Origin: Ichthyophonus hoferi
Taxonomy: Eukaryota; Opisthokonta; Ichthyosporea; Ichthyophonida; Ichthyophonidae
Reading direction: 5' to 3'
Assembly: GCA_002751075.1 (NCBI GenBank)
Contig: NAOQ01000367.1
Coordinates: 41,882 to 70,898 of the forward strand
DNA: 29,017 nt
Shown here piece after piece: positions 23,001-29,017 of this stretch (position 1 is the first letter of the stretch; every line of letters starts with the position of its first letter). The position numbers and the translations under genes are program-made. The notes below the pieces were generated by a model, which was not told where the DNA came from, ran no database searches, and saw only the letters and a list, made by a program, of their open reading frames with translations.

Positions 23001-26000
23001 TTGTATGGGGTAGGTTGTTGACCCATAATATGAGCCACGATTCGGCAGCCTTTAGACACGATTGTGTGGCCTTGATCCGCACCCTGGTGGCAAGAGTACG
23101 TATTAGCAGTCGCAATCCAGCCACCCCCTCTTACACAGCCTTTGTCCCTTGGCTGGTAGAGATTTCCTTGGGCTCTCTCTACCCTGGGGCCCCTTATGGA
23201 CGCACCACCATGGCATTGCAGTTGCTTGGGGTAGTGGCCTCAGATTGGGGCCTAGATGAAATTTCCTGCCATTCCTTGGTGTCAACTGTAGTGGACTGTC
23301 TGTTCAGTTCTTTTGGAGATATTCGTCAAAGTGCATTTGACCTTCTCTGCCAACTTCCGTCTGCCTTAGTAAACGCTATGAAACCAGCCACCCTGCTGGC
23401 CCAGGCTCAGCCCTTACTTCAGAGCCCACGATCGAGCGATGCTGATGCAGCTGCCTTGTTACTTCGACTCCTGCATCATTGCCACCGTGAAAATCAAAAT
23501 TTGCTATACACAGCCCTTCCAGAAGCAGTAGGGAGGTGGAGTATGGTTGATACCCCAGCCAGAGCCCCATGTGTAGGGTCATATAGTTTCCTTTCTTCAT
23601 TGTTACTTGGCCTTAGGGCACAGATTGCTATTGGTCAGCAGAGTCTTCTCATTGCTTCCCAAAAGGCCCCTATGCATGGCCTTATGCGAGCAGTTAGCTA
23701 TGTGGTGAATGACCTAGATACACATGACTGTTCGGATGGACTGGGTGAACTGCTAAGAGAGGCTCTAGATTGTATGGATGCCATGCTAGATATTGTCCGA
23801 CCAATCATCACGGACCCTTCTCCTGAGGGCAACTTACCTACTTCTGTTGTTGAGGCATACATGCAGCATGGCGGTGTAATGACAAGCGATGCTGGGCCAC
23901 TACACCAGGTTGGGATTGCCTGCTGCTGGCAGGTTGTGCAAGCATGTAGCCTGCTAGTAGTAGCCATGTTGCAGGTATTACCCTTGGACTGCCCTCAAGC
24001 CTGTGAATCTCTGCTGCCACAGGCCCGTCTAGCCAACATGGGGGAGCGCTTCCTGACCATGCTATTAGAAACGGTGCATGTGGGAGCATTTGAACAAGCT
24101 AAGAACGGATTTGAAGCTGTGTTCAAGGCTTGGGGTGCTAGTGCTCTACCTCGCTTGCGGTCTGCCCCCTTGGCCTGGGTGGAGCAGACTCTGGCAGCCG
24201 TAGAAGGCCAAGCATCTACAACACGTAGGAGCGCAGGCCTACCCTTTGTCCTTGTGTGTGGTGCACTGTACCTCTCTCCTTTACATGGTTTCGACCTGTC
24301 CAGCCTTGTGCAACGCCTTTCCCTCACAGCGCTTCGGCCATTATCACAGGACCCTGCTAAGCTTCATAACACGCATCTTCCCCAGGTAGGTTCTTGGTTC
24401 TTACAGGTACACTACATGCTCCCCGCTCACCAAGATATCATGTTTTGACCTATATCTAAGGGCTGGTGTAGTTTATATATCTGAGCATCCTCTGGCTGGA
24501 CAGATGTGATACTCTTGTGAACTTTAAAACAGACAAATAGAAGCATGTTATGCTCATACCCCCTGTTATAATAGTTGTTTACGATGGAATCATCATACAC
24601 ATATCATGTATGAAGATATATTGATTAGTTTGGTTGACTTCCTTAGACCAGTACCATGCATGTTGTGTAAAAGATTGATTGATATTAACATGCCCCTTCT
24701 TGACCCCTCTCTGACTAGGTTCATGCTCTAGCTATCTTGCGAGCCCTCTGTCGGGACTCCCGTCTGGCCTCCATATTGACCGGGCAGCTGGAGGGACTGG
24801 TGTTGTTGGCAATGCAAGCCTACCAATCTACACACTGGTCAGTACGCAGTGCTGCCACCATGTTATTGGGGGCCCTGCTCGGGCGCATCTTTGGCCCTCC
24901 TGGTCCTGGAAGTGGAGGTTGGTGCAAGGGTACCCTGAGTGGACGCCGATTCTTTCAAGACTACCCCCGCCTGCATGCCTATATGCTGGGGATACTTGGC
25001 AGGGAAACCATGGCCCACCCACCCTCTTTGTACCCAATGCTGGCTCTGCTATGTCGCTTGCTACCTTCATCACAGTAAGCGTCTCCCCTCACTATCTTAC
25101 TCTTGGTGCTTGGTAGGACTGTTGCATGACTAACTATTCTGCATAACCCTGCAGGGACAGCCACATAACACAGTTGAGCCCCAAAAGTCTTCAGCCAGGG
25201 GTGCTGGCCTGTTCATCTAGCCCCATTGAGATGACAAGGCTCATGGCTGCCCAAGCCCTGGTGCCTCTTGTTTCATCTTCAATGGTCCCCTCCCTAGTAT
25301 CACAGTTGCTTGCTAAGTGTTCTAAGAGAGACCTGCCCAGCAATCAAGTGCATGGTATTCTCCTGCAGGTCTGTGCGCTGCTTCGAACCCATCTCAACAT
25401 GTTGGACCCTGTAGAGTTCCAAGTGCAACTTATATCTAGTGCTGCTGTAGGTCTACAAGCATGCCTGTGGAGGGCTGCTCCCAATTATCCATGTCGGGTG
25501 ATCTCTGTCTTGGTGCTAGACTTGCTGCAGATGTTGCTTCAAGGTGGGTGTGAACGATAATGGAGATGGTATATGTTGTTGTTATAGTGCATGCATATTA
25601 TGGGTTATGTATTTTATGCAAGCTTGTATCATCCGGTGTGACCATTGCATTTTCCACTGCTTTAGTGCTTGCCTAATTATGTATTTCCCATTGAAATAAC
25701 TTTCTATCCATTAAAATTTGCTGAGAACTATTCAAGATAACCAAATTTTAATTTTAATTTACCATAATGACTCCTTCATGACCTAGCCCAACACACAGCA
25801 TTCTCTTATAGCATTTTTCAAGATAATTATGTGTTGTTGTTTTGCTACAGGTTTGATTGCTAATGTCTTAGCCATGATGTAGCACATTCTTTTTTATATT
25901 CTGCCTGTTAATTATCACTATGTTAGCTACAATGTGGGAGCATGCAATATTTAATATGGAATGCATATGCTAGAGGGATGACGTCACTTACAATACCTTA

Positions 26001-27917
26001 AAACTTATACAATTACTATCTTCATGAACGACCATTCACTTGGAAAAGGAGGGATATGGCACTGGGATGTGGCAGCTGGTTTCTCACCCTCATGTAGGGG
26101 CCCATCAGGGGATGCCTTGTCATGAAATAACTGGACTCACTGATCTTCAGTGGCTGGCATTCAAAGCCCTTCCTGACCATATGGCTATCTACACTCAGTC
26201 TCAGCCCAATACTATTTCGAACCATTTGTCCTTAGGAGCTTCAGTGTTTGCTGGGGCACTTGCACGCATCTGCATTACTATGGCTACCATAAATAGTCCT
26301 GCATGTCCCTGGGAGGGTGGATTCTGGGGGTTGGTGGATGAACTTCTGCACAGCTGGAGTCCTGCTGTGGTACTAGCGGCCTTGGATGCGGTTACTAATG
26401 CGCCTCACCTCCAAGGTTTGCCTGCAACTATTCTGACTACACTCACGATGCTTGTCATCAAACGCCCTACACCTCAGCCAGATATCATGCGTGGTGCACT
26501 TAACATACTTATGAGGTCCGAGGTACTGGAAGTGAAATGTGCACCTAATTCAACTATAGCACTGGCCACAGGCTTGCGTGAGTTAATTGAAGGATCCTCT
26601 TGTCATAACAAACGGGCAGCAGAGATGGCAATAGCTGCTGGGGGCATTGCACTCATAGACATGCAAGACTGTGTTACACTATCAGATAGCCAGCAGGCCA
26701 GCATGGACTGGTGGTTAACCTGCTGGGAAGCAGCTGCCTGTGAAACTCAGTCAATTGACATGAGAAGTTCCGTTATAGCAGCACTAAAAGGTCTTCCAGG
26801 GCTCGGCCAACACCCTACCACTATGGTACGGGTATGGATCTTGGTCCACCGCCTTCTCCAAGATGATAACTATGGCATAAGAGAGGATGCATGTAATCTG
26901 GCTACCCATTGGTTGCAACTGTAAGCTTTTATTCTCCTTCTATCTTCCCTTGTGTTCTGTGCTGTGGCCCCCATTCAAATCTAAAGCATGTGCAATATGT
27001 TTGTATTCCTTTGTGTTTGGTTGTGCCCAGTATAGGATCTGATATAGTGACTGGGGAATGAGAGAAAGAATGAATGGTAAGAGGTTAGTTGTGGCCCATG
27101 ATTGTACTAAGTAGGCCAAAAAGGCTGCTCTTGGCCTATGCCCTTTAGGGACTAGTATATACTTCTTTGTAGCCCCTTTGTATTCTGGTTATCTAAGTAT
27201 GGAATCTATGGAATGTATGTGGACAGGTTGATAAAGAGTCTTGTGTAACAGTAATGAATAAGGGTGAGAGATGATTATAATAATATGCTGATATCTGATG
27301 GTTGCAGGGGGAAAGACAAGAAGGTTCAAGCCCATGTGGAATATACAATGTGGGCCAGCATGAAGTGGCTTGTCATTCAATCTAGTCAAGCAGAAGTTGC
27401 CTCTTCCTTTTTCAACTATTTAGTGTCGGAGCTTTGTCCTTCAGAACTATTTCTGGCCCACCCAACTACTCCTAGCCAATTGTTGTTTGAGCCAGAGGTA
27501 TCCAACCAACACCGGGACCAATTATCTTGGCTTCAGCTAGTGGCACAAACACTAACTCATTTGCTGGCTACTGCCCCACCTACCTCTGAGCAACTCGTAG
27601 CTGTTGTCACTAAGGCTCAGGACATGTTCATGACAACCATAAATGTAATAGGTGGAGATATTGCAACCCCCATTCCATACTTTCACAGCCTCTATGGATT
27701 GGTATATCTGCTGCTGGTACTTCAGTCTCACCAACCACTCCTCTCAAGTAAAACTTTGGCAGCCCCCTTGTTACAATTATGCCAAGATGGGCGGCAGGTA
27801 CATCTACATGCTGTGGCTAAGGCTCTGGCTACCAAATTGGACCTGCAGCAAGAAATATCAGCATTGAAGCTATATAACCTATTATATACTACTGATGTTG
27901 GTACTATGTTACCTTAA
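20090..27917 (+). CDS. THADA: THADA/Trm732 homologue, HEAT/ARM-type scaffold for tRNA 2'-O-methylation, about 10 exons
   Basis: Trm732/THADA partners Trm7/FTSJ1 for 2'-O-methylation of tRNA position 32; fly THADA also binds SERCA. Exons: 20090-20195, 20343-20732, 21469-21860, 21934-22418, 22513-22938, 23014-24385, 24719-25074, 25155-25543, 26098-26920, 27308-27917. The product is about 1,782 aa (human 1,953) of helical repeats without membrane spans. The DUF2428/THADA core lies mainly in exon 6. Human-like landmarks: APMHGLMRAV, SPEGNLP, IACCWQVVQACSLL, RRSAGLP (about residues 1004-1010), VHALAILRALCRDSRL (exon 7 start), WSVRSAATMLLGALLGRIFG, SGRRFFQDYP, NQVHGILLQV (exon 8) and LLFEPEVSN near the C-terminus. 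The N-terminal part (exons 1-3) is weakly conserved. The exon 2-3 junction is the only one where phase forces a second-choice acceptor (21468 instead of 21455). Confidence 0.92.
24224..24244 (+). other. RRSAGLP motif of THADA/Trm732
   Basis: These seven codons of exon 6 read exactly RRSAGLP. The human protein has RRSAGIP here. The motif is reported for yeast Trm732 as needed for tRNA methylation with Trm7. Its conservation argues that the tRNA function is retained. Confidence 0.8.
25979..25986. promoter_or_regulatory. TGACGTCA palindrome in THADA intron 8
   Basis: A perfect CRE/ATF-type palindrome in the 554-bp eighth THADA intron, about 110 bp before exon 9. The rest of that intron shows nothing else recognisable. 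Confidence 0.35.
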
Positions 27918-28703
27918 TATCCTGATTGTCACTTTTTGATTGTTTTTGCTCATTGATTTTGTGTTTGGTTTCCTCTGATCAGTTTGTTTTGGGTAGAATT
28001 GGATGATAATGTCATATATGGAGAAGCTGAAACTTAGAAAGAGACAAGCACATCTAGTGCTGGCCAAGGACATATGACAATAAATATGTTATAAATTTTC
28101 CTGGCTTTTAAGAGTCTCTGTCATACTGGTCATATGCTATATACCCCTAAGAGCTAGTTAGCATGGTACAATGTGCTATTTATGTGTATTATTATATGCC
28201 AAGTAAGACTTTTAATCAGCATTTTTTTGACTCAAATTAAGACAAGAGAAAAATAATGTTGATAATAGCAGCTGATTTTTAAATTTAAGCCCGTGCATGC
28301 ATGCTACCAAAAATATCAACACTATGTTATTGGTCTAATTATTTTAAGTAAAAGGCAGTTCATCTGACACATCAAACTATTAAATAAGGTTGAATCTATC
28401 TATGTATAACAAAAATAAAAAGGTTGACACATAGTATCTCTCCTAAATTGATAATGAATATAGGTAGAGCAATAATAGTAAACAAGGAGTAAATGTGGAT
28501 GTAGCTATGGTTGTAGAGTCAAATATGGAATTGTTGAAGACATTGTCTCCTAGAAAGAAAAAGTAGAAGGTATATCCAGGGAATGTTGTGTTATACCAAA
28601 TTCTAGGGAAGCATTTGTTTGATTGTTCCTATCCTGGTCTTGGGGTCCAGAAGATGTTGTTGTAAAAGGTAACCTTGTGCATTGTGTAAATACTAGAGTT
28701 ATG
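27918..28703. other. THADA 3' UTR and AT-rich intergenic DNA
   Basis: After the THADA stop and poly(A) signal the DNA is AT-rich, and I recognise no gene on either strand. On the minus strand a TTTTTCTTTCTAG acceptor-like sequence (about 28550-28562) precedes a short open stretch, but no product can be named. Confidence 0.5.
28079..28084 (+). terminator. THADA poly(A) signal (AATAAA)
   Basis: A canonical AATAAA lies 162 bp after the THADA stop codon, the expected place for 3' end formation. Confidence 0.6.
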
Positions 28704-28996
28704 CAATGGTATACTGGTTTGTGGGAGGAACTGATGTCCTGCTCCTGAATGCCAGTGGAATCTTCCTCTTGTTGAGGGGAAAGAGATGGAATGCTTGACT
28801 CAATGGTATACTGGTTCTGTGGGAGGAACTGATGTCCTGCTCCTGAATGCCAGTGAAATCTTCCTCTTGTTGAGGGGAAAGAGATGGAATGCTTGACTCA
28901 ATGGTATACTGGTTTTGTGGGAGGAACTGCTTTCCTGCTCCTGAATGCCAGTGAAGTCTTCCTCATGTTGAGGGGTAAGAGGTGGAGTAGTTGACT
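28704..28996. repeat. Three tandem copies of a 97/98-bp unit
   Basis: Copies lie at 28704-28800, 28801-28898 and 28899-28996, each beginning CAATGGTATACTGGTT. Copies 1 and 2 differ by about one base and one single-base insertion. Copy 3 differs at about ten or more sites, so the 1-2 duplication is recent. The unit length is not a multiple of three, so the array is unlikely to encode a repeated protein domain, although an open minus-strand frame crosses copies 2 and 3. Confidence 0.9.
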
Positions 28997-29017
28997 CCAT
29001 TGAGAGTGAAAAGTCAT

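Noticed and set aside
23995-24327. Minus-strand open frame of 110 codons within THADA exon 6
   Set aside because: Shadow of a long conserved exon on the plus strand.
28800-29000. Minus-strand protein encoded by the 97/98-bp tandem repeat
   Set aside because: The unit length is not divisible by three, so each copy is read in a different frame; no conserved peptide repeat results.

Overview
This is nuclear DNA from a eukaryote, probably an invertebrate animal. Three conserved protein genes are split by GT-AG introns (about 73 to 890 bp inside coding regions). Exons are GC-balanced, while introns and intergenic DNA are AT-rich. The proteins resemble their human relatives closely in length and motifs, which favours an animal over a plant or fungus. 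An early-branching animal such as a sponge is possible, but I cannot fix the phylum from the sequence.

Layout: (1) 1-111, minus strand, holds the first 37 codons of an unidentified membrane or secreted protein that runs off the window. (2) 112-562 is a divergent promoter region with a CT tract and three evenly spaced CCAAT boxes. (3) 563-4183, plus strand, is signal peptide peptidase (HM13/SPP), 8 exons, about 373 aa. (4) 4184-14162 is AT-rich, gene-poor DNA. It contains at least three diverged copies of one interspersed repeat (about 8570-11900) and other decayed, probably transposon-derived sequence. (5) 15764-18306, plus strand, is VMP1 (vacuole membrane protein 1), 7 exons, about 404 aa, with a possible extra 5' coding exon at 14163-14202. 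(6) 18307-20089 holds the VMP1 3' region and a roughly 600-bp imperfect AT-rich repeat array. (7) 20090-27917, plus strand, is a THADA/Trm732 homologue, 10 exons in my model, about 1,782 aa, with a poly(A) signal at 28079. (8) 27918-29017 ends in three tandem copies of a 97/98-bp unit.

How the genes may relate: SPP and VMP1 are both multi-pass ER membrane proteins, and both end here in a KKXX-type ER retrieval signal (KKEN and KKAA). THADA is a large soluble alpha-solenoid protein. It is known as the partner of the Trm7/FTSJ1 tRNA methyltransferase, and in flies as a SERCA-binding protein. VMP1 is also known to regulate SERCA. The three genes lie in the same orientation. Each carries one perfect TGACGTCA (CRE/ATF-type) palindrome in an intron, and a fourth lies in the VMP1 leader region. 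Joint regulation is only an inference. I did not find a clearly new biological system in this window; the best leads are the regulatory and locus-architecture observations below.
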